A stretch of 64,000 bases of DNA from SUG2458 sp051872335 (lineage in GTDB: Bacteria > Bacillota_I > Bacilli_A > RFN20 > CAG-826): positions 1 to 64,000 of the forward strand of contig JBJEDT010000041.1 in NCBI GenBank assembly GCA_051872335.1. The letters are read 5' to 3'. Positions 33,407 through 43,076 of the stretch are shown one piece after another (position 1 is the stretch's first letter; every line of letters begins with the position of its first letter). The notes below the pieces were generated by a model. That model was given only the letters and a program-made list of their open reading frames with translations, searched no databases and had not been told where the DNA came from. The translations under genes were made by a program, and so were the position numbers.

Positions 33407-34819
33407 ATGAAAAAGTTTCTAGATAAAGATTTTCTTTTAAAAACAGAAACATCAAAAATACTTTATCATGAGTATGCAGAGAAAATGCCTATTTATGATT
33501 ATCATTGTCATTTATCTGCAAAAGATATTTATGAAGATAAAAAATTTGAATCAATTACTGATTTATGGTTAGTTGAAGGACATTTTGGTGATCATTATAA
33601 ATGGAGAGCAATGCGTAATAATGGTGTAAGTGAAAAATTTATTACAGGTGATGCTTCTAAAGAAGAGAAATTTATGAAGTGGGCAGAAACAGTTCCTTAT
33701 ACTGTTGGCAATCCTTTATATCATTGGACACATTTGGAATTACAAAAATATTTTGGCTTTAAAGGAATTTTTTCTCCTGAAACTGCTAAAGATTTGTATT
33801 CTAAAATGAATAAAAAGCTCCAAAAAATGACAGCTCGTAAAATTATAGATATGAGTAATGTTGATACACTTTGTACTACCGATGATCCAATTGATGATTT
33901 AAAGTATCATACATTATTAAAACAAGAAGGAAAATTTAAAACTAAAGTTTATCCCGCTTTTAGACCTGATAAAGTTGTAAATATTGATTGGGAAACATTT
34001 GTACCATATATTAAACAATTAGAAAAAGTTGTAGGTTATAAAATCAAAGATATTGATACATTAGAAAAAGCATTATGTGAAAGAATTGACTTTTTCCATG
34101 AACACGATTGTAGAGTTTCTGACCATGCTCTTGATGTTGTAATGTATGAAGAAGCAACAAAAGTAGAAATAAATAAAATTTTTAAAAAAGCTTTAAGTGG
34201 CAAAACTTTAACAAATAAAGAAATTGCACAATACAGAGGATATATTATTGTTTTCTTTGGAAAGCAATATAAAGCACATGGTTGGGTTCAACAATACCAC
34301 ATTAAAGCTTTAAGAAACAACTCATCTCGTATGATGAAAGAAATTGGTCCAGATACTGGCTTTGATGCAATAAATGATGGAAATATTGCATCTGCTTTAT
34401 CTAAAATTTTAAATGCATTAGATTCAACTGGAGAATTACCAAAAACAATATTATATTCACTAAATCCTGGAGATAATGAACTTCTAGCAACTTTAGCTTT
34501 CTGTTTTGCTGAAGAAGGAGTTCCAGGAAAAATGCAACTTGGAAGTGCTTGGTGGTTCTTAGACCAAAAAGATGGAATGGAAAAGCAAATTACTGCTTTA
34601 TCAAATTTAGGACTATTATCAAAATTCGTTGGTATGTTAACTGATTCTAGATCATTTTTAAGTTATACACGTCATGAATATTTTAGAAGAATCTTATGTA
34701 ATAAAATTGGTGAATTAGTTGAAAATGGTGAGTATCCAAACGACATTGAATTCTTAGGTAAAATTGTTCAAGATATTTGCTTTAACAATGCTAAAAATTA
34801 TTTTGATGCGAGTAGATAA
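33407..34819 (+). CDS. uxaC: glucuronate/galacturonate isomerase
   Basis: The protein has 470 residues, the normal UxaC length. YDYHCHLSAKDI gives the HxH metal site of the amidohydrolase fold. DLWLVEGHFGDHYKWRAMR, YHWTHLELQKYFG and GSAWWFLDQKDGME are UxaC signatures. The enzyme converts D-galacturonate to D-tagaturonate, the substrate of UxaB at 18.3 kb. It shares one base (TAATG) with the CE12 gene, so the two are coupled. Confidence 0.95.
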   Translation: MKKFLDKDFLLKTETSKILYHEYAEKMPIYDYHCHLSAKDIYEDKKFESITDLWLVEGHFGDHYKWRAMRNNGVSEKFITGDASKEEKFMKWAETVPYTVGNPLYHWTHLELQKYFGFKGIFSPETAKDLYSKMNKKLQKMTARKIIDMSNVDTLCTTDDPIDDLKYHTLLKQEGKFKTKVYPAFRPDKVVNIDWETFVPYIKQLEKVVGYKIKDIDTLEKALCERIDFFHEHDCRVSDHALDVVMYEEATKVEINKIFKKALSGKTLTNKEIAQYRGYIIVFFGKQYKAHGWVQQYHIKALRNNSSRMMKEIGPDTGFDAINDGNIASALSKILNALDSTGELPKTILYSLNPGDNELLATLAFCFAEEGVPGKMQLGSAWWFLDQKDGMEKQITALSNLGLLSKFVGMLTDSRSFLSYTRHEYFRRILCNKIGELVENGEYPNDIEFLGKIVQDICFNNAKNYFDASR

Positions 34820-35487
34820 TGAATAAGATATATTTATTAGGTGACTCTACTTGTCAAACTAATGGTGAAGATACATATCCTCAAACCGGGTGGGGACAAC
34901 TTTTACAAGACTATGTTACTAAAGATTATAAAGTTATAAATTTAGCAAAAAACGGTAGATCAACTAAAAGTTTTATAGATGAAGGATTGTTTGAACCTTG
35001 CAAAAAGAAAATAAAAAAAAGTGATATTGTATTAATACAATTTGGCCACAATGATGAAAAAGAAGATTCTGAAAGACATACTGATCCTTTTACAACATAT
35101 CAAGACAATTTAAATTATTTCATTGATATTATTGTTAAAAAAGGTGGCATTCCAGTTTTAGTATCATCTATATATCGTCGTCAATTTATAAGTGAGCATA
35201 AATTAGTAAAAAATACACATGGTTTGTATCCGCTAGCAATGAAGAAAGTAGCTAAAAAACGTAAAGTTATTTTTATTGATATGAATAAAATAACTTATCG
35301 TTGGTTACAAAGAATCGGTGATTCTAAATCGAAGCAATATTTTATGAATTTTGATTCAAATATATATTCAAATTATCCAGAAGGCAAACAAGATAATACT
35401 CATCTTCGTTATGAAGGTGCACAAATTATTTGTGAATTCATTGTTAAGAATTTAAAGAAAACTAAACTTAAAAAGATAATCAAATAA
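34819..35487 (+). CDS. rhamnogalacturonan acetylesterase-like SGNH hydrolase (CE12)
   Basis: The protein has 222 residues and no signal peptide. The SGNH blocks are all present: LLGDST (nucleophile Ser), KNGRSTKSF (block II Gly), FGHNDEK (Asn) and DNTHLRYEGA (Asp and His). The order and GWGQLLQDY match CE12 rhamnogalacturonan acetylesterases of the RhgT/YesT type. It would remove acetyl groups from imported pectin fragments in the cytoplasm. It is the last gene before a terminator. Confidence 0.88.
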   Translation: MNKIYLLGDSTCQTNGEDTYPQTGWGQLLQDYVTKDYKVINLAKNGRSTKSFIDEGLFEPCKKKIKKSDIVLIQFGHNDEKEDSERHTDPFTTYQDNLNYFIDIIVKKGGIPVLVSSIYRRQFISEHKLVKNTHGLYPLAMKKVAKKRKVIFIDMNKITYRWLQRIGDSKSKQYFMNFDSNIYSNYPEGKQDNTHLRYEGAQIICEFIVKNLKKTKLKKIIK

Positions 35488-35491
35488 ACGT

Positions 35492-35524
35492 AAAGGGCTT
35501 TCAAAAAGCTCTTTTATTTTTTTA
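35492..35524 (+). terminator. terminator of the long pectin operon
   Basis: AAAGGGCTTT (35492-35501) pairs with AAAGCTCTTT (35505-35514, one G-U pair), followed by a T-rich tract. Confidence 0.75.
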
Positions 35525-35569
35525 TCGAAATTTTAATCGAAAAAACTTGTTTTTAAGGGTTCAAAATCA

Positions 35570-35598
35570 TTGACTGACATTATTTAATATTTTAAAAT
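35570..35598 (+). promoter_or_regulatory. promoter of the GH53 operon
   Basis: TTGACT (35570-35575), 17 bp, then TAAAAT (35593-35598). Two ATCGAAA motifs (CG at 35526 and 35538) lie upstream. Confidence 0.7.
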
Positions 35599-35623
35599 GA
35601 TATCGGGAAAAAAGGAGAAAAAT

Positions 35624-37426
35624 ATGGATAAATTTGTTGTTAACATTATTCATCGTCCTGAACTTTCACCTGAATATGCTGAAAAAGCTTTGGGTAAAGC
35701 AGAGGCAGTTCAAGACGAATCACTTGAAATTTTTAAATTTCAACAAGAAGCAGCTCATAAGAATGGTTTAAAGACAACTATTCAAATTACTTATGCATCT
35801 TTATTTTCAGATGTTATTGTTGAGTTAGCAAAACATGATCATGAAGTATATGGAGATGAAATCGGGTTATCTTTATTAGGATTACCATGTAAAGAATTTA
35901 GAGCCAAATATCACACTGAAGATTTCTGTATTTGGATGTTTTCAGATGCTCAAAAAGAAGAAATTATTGATGATGTTTTCTCAATGTTCTATGAAAAATT
36001 TGGTTTCTATCCTGAATCAACAGGTAGTTATTTCTTAGATGCTTATTCTATTAATTATATAAAAAGAAAATATCCTAGCGTAAAATGTGCTATTGCAACA
36101 TGTTGGGAAGAAGGACCAAAAGCTTTCCATACTTGTAATAATTCTTGGTACACATTTATGGATGGTGGCCCATGGAATCCATGGATTCCTTCAAAAGTAA
36201 ATTCACATTGTCCAGCTAAAGATGCTGATGATGATTCTGGAATTGTTGCTATTCCACATTTATCAAGAGACTTACTCGCATGCTTTGATGGTAATGGTTC
36301 TAATTTTGGTACTCATCCACAAAATGTTTTACGTGGAATGATATATTATGATGATAATGGTCACATTGAATATCCTTATTTATATAATTTAGTTGATCAA
36401 TATCGTCATTTAGGAAAATATAATGATGGTTATTCCTATAATATGATGTTTGTTGGACCTGGATGGTTAAATAGAAAAGGTAGATGGGAATGTCCATATG
36501 AACTTTTAGCACAATCATATCAAGATGGTATGAAATATTATGGTTTATTAAAGAAAAAAGGTGAACTTATTGATATGACTATGAGTGAGTTTGCTGATTT
36601 CTATAGAGAATGTCATCCAAACTATAATCGTGGTGAATGTGCATTATGGAAAGATATTTTATATGGAAGTAATAAACAATATTTCTGGTATGCAGACCCA
36701 TACTTTAGAACATGTCTTGATTTCAACCAAGGTGGAGCAATGATAGACTTAAGACCATATGTAGCTCGTATTCCTCAAGAATGTGGCATTGGTACAGATA
36801 ATGTTTATGATGCTTCTTATCCTTTCTTAATCCAAGCAAATTATAGAGCTGGTTATTTTACTCATTATGCTGGTGCAGGTACCGTTAAATCTTGTAAGGT
36901 TATTTATAAAGGTAGAGAGACCGATCTTTGTTTATGTAGAACAATGGCAAAATATGAAAAAGTTGATAATAAAGTAGTTATTACTGCTAATCCAGTAACT
37001 GTTACTTTAGAAGGATTAGATATCGAAATTCAATCTATCTTTACTTTTGAAGAAGGCTCTAGCTCTATTAAAGTAGAAAGAAATATTTTAAATGATTTAC
37101 ACGGAGAAGAAGTTGTATTAAAAGAATACTTCACTGGTGGATTTGGAACTGTTGAATATCAAAAAGATATGTCAAATCTAACTTTAGGTGTAGATGATGA
37201 AGAAATCAAATTTAGCTATTTAGGAAGAAAAGTAGTTAAAGAAAATAGTAAAAAAGCATATGTAAATATTCCTGATGTTTTAACTCGAGTTGAACTAGAA
37301 GGAAATGCTGATAAATTAATGGTTGAAGAAGGAATTGCATTCTCACCTGTTTATCATTTAGCAGCTGAAAAGAAATTATCAAAAGGAGGTCTTACAACAT
37401 GTCTCAATCTAGTAAAGGCAAATTAA
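35624..37426 (+). CDS. unrecognised 600-residue protein, candidate glycan-active enzyme
   Basis: The start is ATG 35624 after AAAGGAG; the in-frame ATG at 35597 overlaps the -10. The protein has no signal peptide. The first 330 residues look like an alpha/beta barrel of the polysaccharide-deacetylase/GH38-GH57 type: IIHRPELSPEYAEKAL, then VYGDEIGLSLLG, FGFYPESTGSYFLDAY and AIATCWEEG. The rest is beta-rich, like the C-terminal beta-sandwich of such hydrolases. Conserved-looking acidic residues (DE, E, D) and many Trp suit sugar binding. I cannot name the family. It is 28 nt overlapped with a zinc-ribbon gene and upstream of GH53, so galactan or pectin side chains are likely substrates. Confidence 0.6.
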   Translation: MDKFVVNIIHRPELSPEYAEKALGKAEAVQDESLEIFKFQQEAAHKNGLKTTIQITYASLFSDVIVELAKHDHEVYGDEIGLSLLGLPCKEFRAKYHTEDFCIWMFSDAQKEEIIDDVFSMFYEKFGFYPESTGSYFLDAYSINYIKRKYPSVKCAIATCWEEGPKAFHTCNNSWYTFMDGGPWNPWIPSKVNSHCPAKDADDDSGIVAIPHLSRDLLACFDGNGSNFGTHPQNVLRGMIYYDDNGHIEYPYLYNLVDQYRHLGKYNDGYSYNMMFVGPGWLNRKGRWECPYELLAQSYQDGMKYYGLLKKKGELIDMTMSEFADFYRECHPNYNRGECALWKDILYGSNKQYFWYADPYFRTCLDFNQGGAMIDLRPYVARIPQECGIGTDNVYDASYPFLIQANYRAGYFTHYAGAGTVKSCKVIYKGRETDLCLCRTMAKYEKVDNKVVITANPVTVTLEGLDIEIQSIFTFEEGSSSIKVERNILNDLHGEEVVLKEYFTGGFGTVEYQKDMSNLTLGVDDEEIKFSYLGRKVVKENSKKAYVNIPDVLTRVELEGNADKLMVEEGIAFSPVYHLAAEKKLSKGGLTTCLNLVKAN

Positions 37427-37659
37427 ACTTCCGTTGTCCATCATGTTTTATGCGTGATATTGACATGGATATGTTTTATGACGAAGAAAAGAAAGAATAT
37501 TATTGCTTAAGATGTGGCTTCACAGGCGATGAGGCACATGTTTTAAAAATGAATGAACAAGCAAAATATCGTTATAAAGCAATGAAAAAAAGAGTTGTTG
37601 ATTTTAACGATGATAACAAACCTCTTATTATGGAAGACCATAAGAAAGGAAATATGTAA
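37399..37659 (+). CDS. small zinc-ribbon protein
   Basis: The protein has 86 residues, and AAAAGGAGG lies 10 bases before the ATG. One four-Cys ribbon is clear: CPSCFMRD and CLRCGFTGD, about 20 residues apart. The C-terminal half is basic then acidic, with no other domain. It overlaps the unrecognised 600-residue gene by 28 nt and shares its last base with the GH53 start. The function is unknown. Ribbon proteins of this size often bind nucleic acid, but the tight coupling hints at a role with the neighbouring enzymes. Confidence 0.7.
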   Translation: MSQSSKGKLNFRCPSCFMRDIDMDMFYDEEKKEYYCLRCGFTGDEAHVLKMNEQAKYRYKAMKKRVVDFNDDNKPLIMEDHKKGNM

Positions 37660-38777
37660 TGATTTTAGGAATTGATGTCTCAACTTACTTTGAAGAAGAA
37701 AAGGCCCATGCAAAGTATTTGGATAATGGAAAAGAAATTTTTCCATTGGATTTATTTAGAAATAATGGTGTTGAATATATGCGTATTCGTTTATGGAATA
37801 ATCCATATAGTGAAGAAGGAGAACCATATTTAGCTGGAACTTGCGATTTTGATAATTTTATTAAACTTGCAAAACTTGCTCAAAGTAAAGGTTACAAAAT
37901 AGTTTTAGATTTCCATTATTCTGATTTTTGGGCTGATCCTGGTAAACAAATGTTACCTAAAGAATGGGCTAATTTAACATTAGAAGAAGTAGAAGATAAA
38001 TTATATAATTTCACTAAAGATACACTTATTAAAGCTAAACAAGAAGGCATTGAAATTCCTTTTACTCAAATCGGAAATGAGATTACCAATGGCATGTGCT
38101 GGCCACTTGGTAAACTCATTGAAAATGAGGAAGGACAAGTAAGAGGTAATTATGAGGGATTAACAACTTTATTAAAAGCAGGCATTAAAGCTGCTAAAGA
38201 AGTATATAGTGATATTAAAATCATCCTTCATTTAGAAAGAAGTTATGATCAAAATGTTTATCATGAATTCTTTTCGCAAATGGAAAAGTTCAATGTTCCT
38301 TACGATATTATCGGTGCATCGTATTATCCTTATTGGCATGGTACTTTCGATCAATTTTTTGCAAATATGAATATGTGCAAAGAAACATTTAAAAAAGATA
38401 TTATGGTTATGGAACTTGGATATGGTTTTACTTTAGAAGATTATATCCAAACAAATAATGGAACTTGTCAATTAGTAATTAATGATCAATCTTTAAGTAC
38501 TACTAATTTCAATAAACCATATCCTTTAACTAAAGAGGGGCAAGCTCAATTTATTAAAGAATTCTTATCTTTAGCAAAAAAGAATGGTATAAAAGGAGTT
38601 TTCTATTGGGAACCAATGTGGATTCCTGGAGAAAATATTTGCTGGGCATCACCAGCAGGTCAAAAATACATTCATGAAGAAGGTAAATCCACACGTAATG
38701 AATGGGCTAACCAATGCCTATTTGGATACGATGGAGAAAAATTACCTTCATTTAATGAATATAAAAATCTCGAATAA
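37659..38777 (+). CDS. GH53 endo-beta-1,4-galactanase, cytoplasmic
   Basis: The protein has 372 residues and no signal peptide, unlike the secreted form at 46.1 kb. GH53 landmarks are ILGIDVSTYF, MRIRLWNNPY, DFHYSDFWADP, the acid/base Glu141 in QIGNEITNG, and the nucleophile Glu252 in VMELGYGF. SYYPYWHGT and YWEPMWIPG are also typical. It would split imported galacto-oligosaccharides from pectin side chains. Galactan is the family substrate. The two GH53 enzymes form an outside/inside pair. Confidence 0.92.
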   Translation: MILGIDVSTYFEEEKAHAKYLDNGKEIFPLDLFRNNGVEYMRIRLWNNPYSEEGEPYLAGTCDFDNFIKLAKLAQSKGYKIVLDFHYSDFWADPGKQMLPKEWANLTLEEVEDKLYNFTKDTLIKAKQEGIEIPFTQIGNEITNGMCWPLGKLIENEEGQVRGNYEGLTTLLKAGIKAAKEVYSDIKIILHLERSYDQNVYHEFFSQMEKFNVPYDIIGASYYPYWHGTFDQFFANMNMCKETFKKDIMVMELGYGFTLEDYIQTNNGTCQLVINDQSLSTTNFNKPYPLTKEGQAQFIKEFLSLAKKNGIKGVFYWEPMWIPGENICWASPAGQKYIHEEGKSTRNEWANQCLFGYDGEKLPSFNEYKNLE

Positions 38778-38885
38778 TTTCGAATAATTTCGAAAATTAT
38801 AGATTTCGTTCTTTTTCAAAATTGATTGACAACTAAATTAATACGATTATAATTAAGATATAAGCATTTTATATTTTATAAAATG
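38770..38885 (+). promoter_or_regulatory. promoter and operator region of the maltodextrin-type importer
   Basis: TTGACA (38826-38831), 16 bp, then TATAAT (38848-38853). Upstream, TCGAATAATT-type units start at 38770, 38780 and 38790, exactly 10 bp apart. Downstream, CATTTTATA / TATAAAATG (38865-38873 and 38877-38885) form an inverted repeat at the start of the transcript. Confidence 0.75.
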
Positions 38886-38926
38886 TGAAAAAATTTTCAT
38901 AATTAAATACAGAAAAGGAGAAGAGT

Positions 38927-40495
38927 ATGAAAAGAAAATTTATATTGGGAGTTTCTGCATTGCTTGTCATGGGAGCGCTTACAGGATGTGGAGACAAATC
39001 AACTGACGATCCAGCAAACGATAACCCATTAGCTGGTACTTATGATGTTAAAGTATGGGTTTCAGAAGTTGCAGGTGTTAAAGAATTAACAGAAAGCCAA
39101 ATTGATGCTTTCGAAGCAGCTAACCCTGGCGTTGTTATCAATGCACAAGTAGATGGATTAAGTGAAGCTGATTCAGCTACAACAATGATTCAAGACGTTG
39201 AAAGTGGAGCAGATGTATTCTGTTTTGCTCAAGACCAATTATCAAGACTTGTTCAAGCAGGTGCTTTAAACCCATTAGGTGAAGCAACAGCAGCTACAGT
39301 TACAGAAATGAACGATGCTGGTGCTGTAAAAGCAGCTACAGTTAATAACAAACTATACTGCTATCCATTAACAAGTGATAATGGTTACTTTATGTTCTAT
39401 GATAAGAGTGTTGTTAAAGAAGAACACTTAGATTCATTAGAAGATATTTTGGCAGACTGTGAAGCAGCTGGTAAAATGTTCTCATTTGAAGCTGAAACAT
39501 CAGGTTGGTACAATGCATCATGGTTCTTTGCAACAGGTTGTCATTCAAATTGGACAACAAATGATAAAGGTGCATTTACAGCAGTTGATGATACATTTAA
39601 TTCAGCAAATGGCTTAATTGCTTTAAAAGGTATGCAAAAATTATTAAAATCAAGTGCATATGTAAGCTCAAGTGCTGCTGCTGACTTCAGTGCTGCTACA
39701 CCTTCAGCAGTTGTAATCTCAGGTACATGGGCTACAAATACAGTTAAAGAAGCTTTAGGTGAAAACTATGCTGCTACTGATCTTCCTTCATTTACAGTTG
39801 ATGGAACTTCATATCACTTAGGATCATTCTCAGGTAATAAATTATTAGGTGTTAAACCACAAGTTGACAATAAGAAAGCAGCTGTATTACAAAAATTAGC
39901 TCTTTACTTAACAGGTCAAGAATGTCAAGAACAAAGATTTGATGAATTTGGTTGGGGACCTTCAAATAAAGTTGCTCAATCAAGTGATGCTGTTCAAGCT
40001 GACGAAGCTTTATCAGCTTTAGCTAAACAAAGTGAATATGCAGTACCACAAGGACAAATCCATGGTTCATGGTGGGATATTGCTAAAACATATGCTACAG
40101 CAGCTAAAACAGCTGAATTAAATGATACAGTAGCATTACAAGCAGCTTTAGATGCTTATAAAGCAGCTATTGATGGCTTATTCTCAATGTCAGAAGAAGA
40201 AAAGAATGCATTTACTGTTATCGGTAGTTTCGCTGGTGTAAATGCTTGGAAAGATGATGTTGAAATGGAAGAAGTTTCAACTGGTGTCTGGACAACAAAA
40301 GAAGCTATCACATTTGCTGAAAATGATGAATTCAAAGTAAGACAAGGTAAATCATGGGATGTAGCATTTGGTGATGGAACTGGCAATTTCAAAATTACTG
40401 CTGAAAATGCAGGTACATGGTATGTAAAATTTGTTTTTGATAGCGAAGCAAAAACAGGTGTTATATCTTTAGTAGCTGAAAAGCCTGCTGCATAA
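38927..40495 (+). CDS. maltose/maltodextrin-binding lipoprotein with extra C-terminal glucan-binding module
   Basis: The protein has 522 residues. The lipobox GALTGC puts the lipidated Cys at residue 21. Residues 45-420 form a MalE-type binding protein (TYDVKVWVSEVAG, FAQDQLSRLVQAGAL, and a Trp-rich middle). About residues 425-522 add a second module: VIGSFAGVNAW, EFKVRQGKSWDVAFGDG and AGTWYVKF. That matches the SusE/SusF- and X25-type starch-binding fold and is not part of normal MalE proteins. MalF and MalG follow. The alpha-glucan specificity is inferred from the nearby pullulanase and amylase. Confidence 0.88.
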   Translation: MKRKFILGVSALLVMGALTGCGDKSTDDPANDNPLAGTYDVKVWVSEVAGVKELTESQIDAFEAANPGVVINAQVDGLSEADSATTMIQDVESGADVFCFAQDQLSRLVQAGALNPLGEATAATVTEMNDAGAVKAATVNNKLYCYPLTSDNGYFMFYDKSVVKEEHLDSLEDILADCEAAGKMFSFEAETSGWYNASWFFATGCHSNWTTNDKGAFTAVDDTFNSANGLIALKGMQKLLKSSAYVSSSAAADFSAATPSAVVISGTWATNTVKEALGENYAATDLPSFTVDGTSYHLGSFSGNKLLGVKPQVDNKKAAVLQKLALYLTGQECQEQRFDEFGWGPSNKVAQSSDAVQADEALSALAKQSEYAVPQGQIHGSWWDIAKTYATAAKTAELNDTVALQAALDAYKAAIDGLFSMSEEEKNAFTVIGSFAGVNAWKDDVEMEEVSTGVWTTKEAITFAENDEFKVRQGKSWDVAFGDGTGNFKITAENAGTWYVKFVFDSEAKTGVISLVAEKPAA

Positions 40496-40604
40496 TTAAA
40501 TTTCTATTTAGTATAGCAACAGTTGTTAATTATTTATATAGTCTAAATAGACATGTAAAAATACAATTCTAGTTTTAGATATATTAATAAAATAAAAAAT
40601 AGCA

Positions 40605-40641
40605 AGTAGGTTGCGGCCATTAAGCTTCAACCTACTTTTAT
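40605..40641 (+). terminator. attenuating hairpin between malE and malF type genes
   Basis: AGTAGGTTG (40605-40613) pairs with CAACCTACT (40628-40636), followed by a short T run. It probably reduces transcription into the permease genes. The rest of the 165-nt gap shows nothing else. Confidence 0.65.
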
Positions 40642-40660
40642 TCAAAATAAGGAGCAAAAT

Positions 40661-42193
40661 ATGGAAAAACTATCAGATTTAGAATATTTAAAGCTCGGCA
40701 AATTTCATAGATTCTTTTATAAGATAGGATACTTTTTCCAAACTTTACCACGCAGATTAGGCAGATGGTTTAAGAAGTTAGGCAAAAAAATTGTCAAAGG
40801 ATTTGTTGCAATCGGTCATTTCTTTAGAGACTTAGGAACTACTTTTGTTAAAGGGTCCATTCCTACTAAAATATCTTACCTTATAATGGGAACTGGTAAT
40901 ATTGCACGTGGGCAAGTACTAAGAGGCTTATTCTTTTTGGTATTCCAAGTAGTCTTTATACTTTATATGGTATTTACAGGAGGCTATTGGTTAGGAAAGT
41001 TTGATAATCTTGGTGATGTAGCTGCGCATATGGAACTCGATCCAATTTTGGATGTTTATGTACAAGTTCCTGGTGACGACTCATTTAAAATCCTATTGTA
41101 TGGATTATTAACAATTTTATTTATTATCGCATTTATTTATACTTGGTATTTAAATATTAAACAAAATCGCATTTTGGACAAAATCGTCGCTTCAGGCAAG
41201 AAAGTCAAGAGTGGCAAAGACGATTTAAAATCATTAGTGGATGATCAATTCCACAAAACATTATTAGCTTTACCTGTTACAGGTATTTTGCTATTTACAG
41301 TTTTACCAATGATCTTTATGATTTTGGTAGCTTTCACAAATTATGATGCTAATCATGATGGCTATAGTAATTTATTTACTTGGGTTGGCTTAGACAACTT
41401 TAATGAATTGTTATCTTGGAATTCAGGATCGAACAACTTATCAGCTGCTTTCGGCGAAATTCTTGGATGGACAGTTATTTGGGCAATTTTTGCAACTTTT
41501 ACAAACTACTTCCTAGGTATGTTTGTAGCTATTATGATTAATAAAAAAGGAATTCGTTTGAAAAAAATTTGGAGAGGTATATTAGTTTTAACTATTGCTA
41601 TTCCTCAATTTGTTTCATTATTATATGTTTCAAAAATGTTTGCTACTAATGGTCTTGTAAATGGACTATTAGTACAACTTAATATTATTGATTATGCGCA
41701 TTTAATTAGGTTCTGGGAAGTTCCAAATTTAGCACGTGCAATGGTAATTATTATTAATATTTGGATTGGTATTCCATACTTAATGTTAATGGCAACAGGT
41801 GTTTTAATGAATATTCCTCAAGACTTATATGAGTCTTCAGTTATCGATGGTGCAAGTACTTGGCAACAATTTGCTAGAATTACTCTACCATATATGTTAT
41901 TTGTTACGGGTCCATATTTATTAACAAGCTTTACAGGTAACTTCAATAACTTCAATGTTATTTATTTATTAACAGGTGGTGGACCAACAAACCCTGCATT
42001 ATTAACAAGCGGTGGTTCTGCTGGTTACACTGATTTATTAATTACATGGTTATTTAATATTACTACTGGTGCAACAAGTAACTATAAACTTGCTTCTGTT
42101 ATCGGTATTATGATCTTCGTTGTCATTTCATTGATTTCATTAATAGTTTATAACTTGATGCCTTCTAATAAGAATGAGGAGGATTATGCATAA
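40661..42193 (+). CDS. ABC maltodextrin permease, MalF type
   Basis: The protein has 510 residues, with the long MalF-type N-terminus: a basic 70-residue head, two membrane segments and a periplasm-facing loop before the six-helix core. The EAA loop is DLYESSVIDGASTWQQFARI. The C-terminal part contains NFNNFNVIYLLTGGGP, a hallmark of MalF/GanP permeases for oligo-glucans or galactans. It overlaps malG-type gene by one base. Confidence 0.92.
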   Translation: MEKLSDLEYLKLGKFHRFFYKIGYFFQTLPRRLGRWFKKLGKKIVKGFVAIGHFFRDLGTTFVKGSIPTKISYLIMGTGNIARGQVLRGLFFLVFQVVFILYMVFTGGYWLGKFDNLGDVAAHMELDPILDVYVQVPGDDSFKILLYGLLTILFIIAFIYTWYLNIKQNRILDKIVASGKKVKSGKDDLKSLVDDQFHKTLLALPVTGILLFTVLPMIFMILVAFTNYDANHDGYSNLFTWVGLDNFNELLSWNSGSNNLSAAFGEILGWTVIWAIFATFTNYFLGMFVAIMINKKGIRLKKIWRGILVLTIAIPQFVSLLYVSKMFATNGLVNGLLVQLNIIDYAHLIRFWEVPNLARAMVIIINIWIGIPYLMLMATGVLMNIPQDLYESSVIDGASTWQQFARITLPYMLFVTGPYLLTSFTGNFNNFNVIYLLTGGGPTNPALLTSGGSAGYTDLLITWLFNITTGATSNYKLASVIGIMIFVVISLISLIVYNLMPSNKNEEDYA

Positions 42194-43065
42194 TGGCTGA
42201 ACAAAAATTAAAAAGACATATGAGTATGTCCTCCAAAAACGCAATTTCTAATACATTTATTTATATATTATTAGTAATTATGAGCGTTGTTTGGTTATTA
42301 CCATTTATCTTTATTTTATTTGAATCTTTCCGTGTCGAATGTACATACCAAGTAGGTTATGTTATTCCTAAACAATGGGGATTCGATAATTACGTTAATT
42401 TATTTAAGGGAGATTTTCCTAGATGGTATTTAAACACATTGATTATTGCAGTTTTTGTTGCTATATTCCAAACAATCTTTGTATTATCAATGAGTTATAC
42501 TTTATCAAGATTAAGATTTAAGGGACGTAAATTTTTAATGAACTTTATGTTAATATTAGGTATGTTCCCTGGATTCTTATCAATGATACTTTTATATAAA
42601 GTATTGAGTTGGGTTGGTATGACCAATGCAAACTCTGTGCCAGGGTTGATTTTAGTTTCAGTAGCTAGTTCTGGTATGGGATATTATGTATCTAAAGGTT
42701 TCTTTGATACTATTCCAAAGTCACTGGATGAAGCAGCACGTGTAGATGGTGCTACTAGATTCCAAGTATTTTACAAAGTTATTATGCCTTTATCAAAACC
42801 AATTATTATCTATACAATTCTAACAGCTTTCATGGCACCTTGGGGAGATTTCATGTTTGCAAAAATTGTTGCTCATGGTACAAGTAAAGGTATGAACGTC
42901 GCTGCTGGTTTACAAAATATGATTTCTACACCACAATCATTAGCAGCTAATTATACACAATTCTGTGCTGGTGGTGTAGTTGTTGCAATACCTATTACAA
43001 TCTTATTCATGTTCTTGCAAAGATACTATGTTGAAGGTGTTACAGGTGGAGCTGTCAAAGGATAG
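42193..43065 (+). CDS. ABC maltodextrin permease, MalG type
   Basis: The protein has 290 residues and six membrane segments. The EAA loop is SLDEAARVDGATRFQVFYKV, and the C-terminus AGVVVAIPITILFMFLQRY leads to VTGGAVKG, the standard MalG/GanQ ending. It pairs with the MalF-type subunit upstream and is followed 11 nt later by the ATPase. Confidence 0.93.
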   Translation: MAEQKLKRHMSMSSKNAISNTFIYILLVIMSVVWLLPFIFILFESFRVECTYQVGYVIPKQWGFDNYVNLFKGDFPRWYLNTLIIAVFVAIFQTIFVLSMSYTLSRLRFKGRKFLMNFMLILGMFPGFLSMILLYKVLSWVGMTNANSVPGLILVSVASSGMGYYVSKGFFDTIPKSLDEAARVDGATRFQVFYKVIMPLSKPIIIYTILTAFMAPWGDFMFAKIVAHGTSKGMNVAAGLQNMISTPQSLAANYTQFCAGGVVVAIPITILFMFLQRYYVEGVTGGAVKG

Positions 43066-43076
43066 GAGAAGAATTT

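Noticed and set aside
38761..38800. TCGAATAATT repeats as a possible CRISPR-like array
   Set aside because: The units are 10 bp with no spacers; they fit operator repeats.
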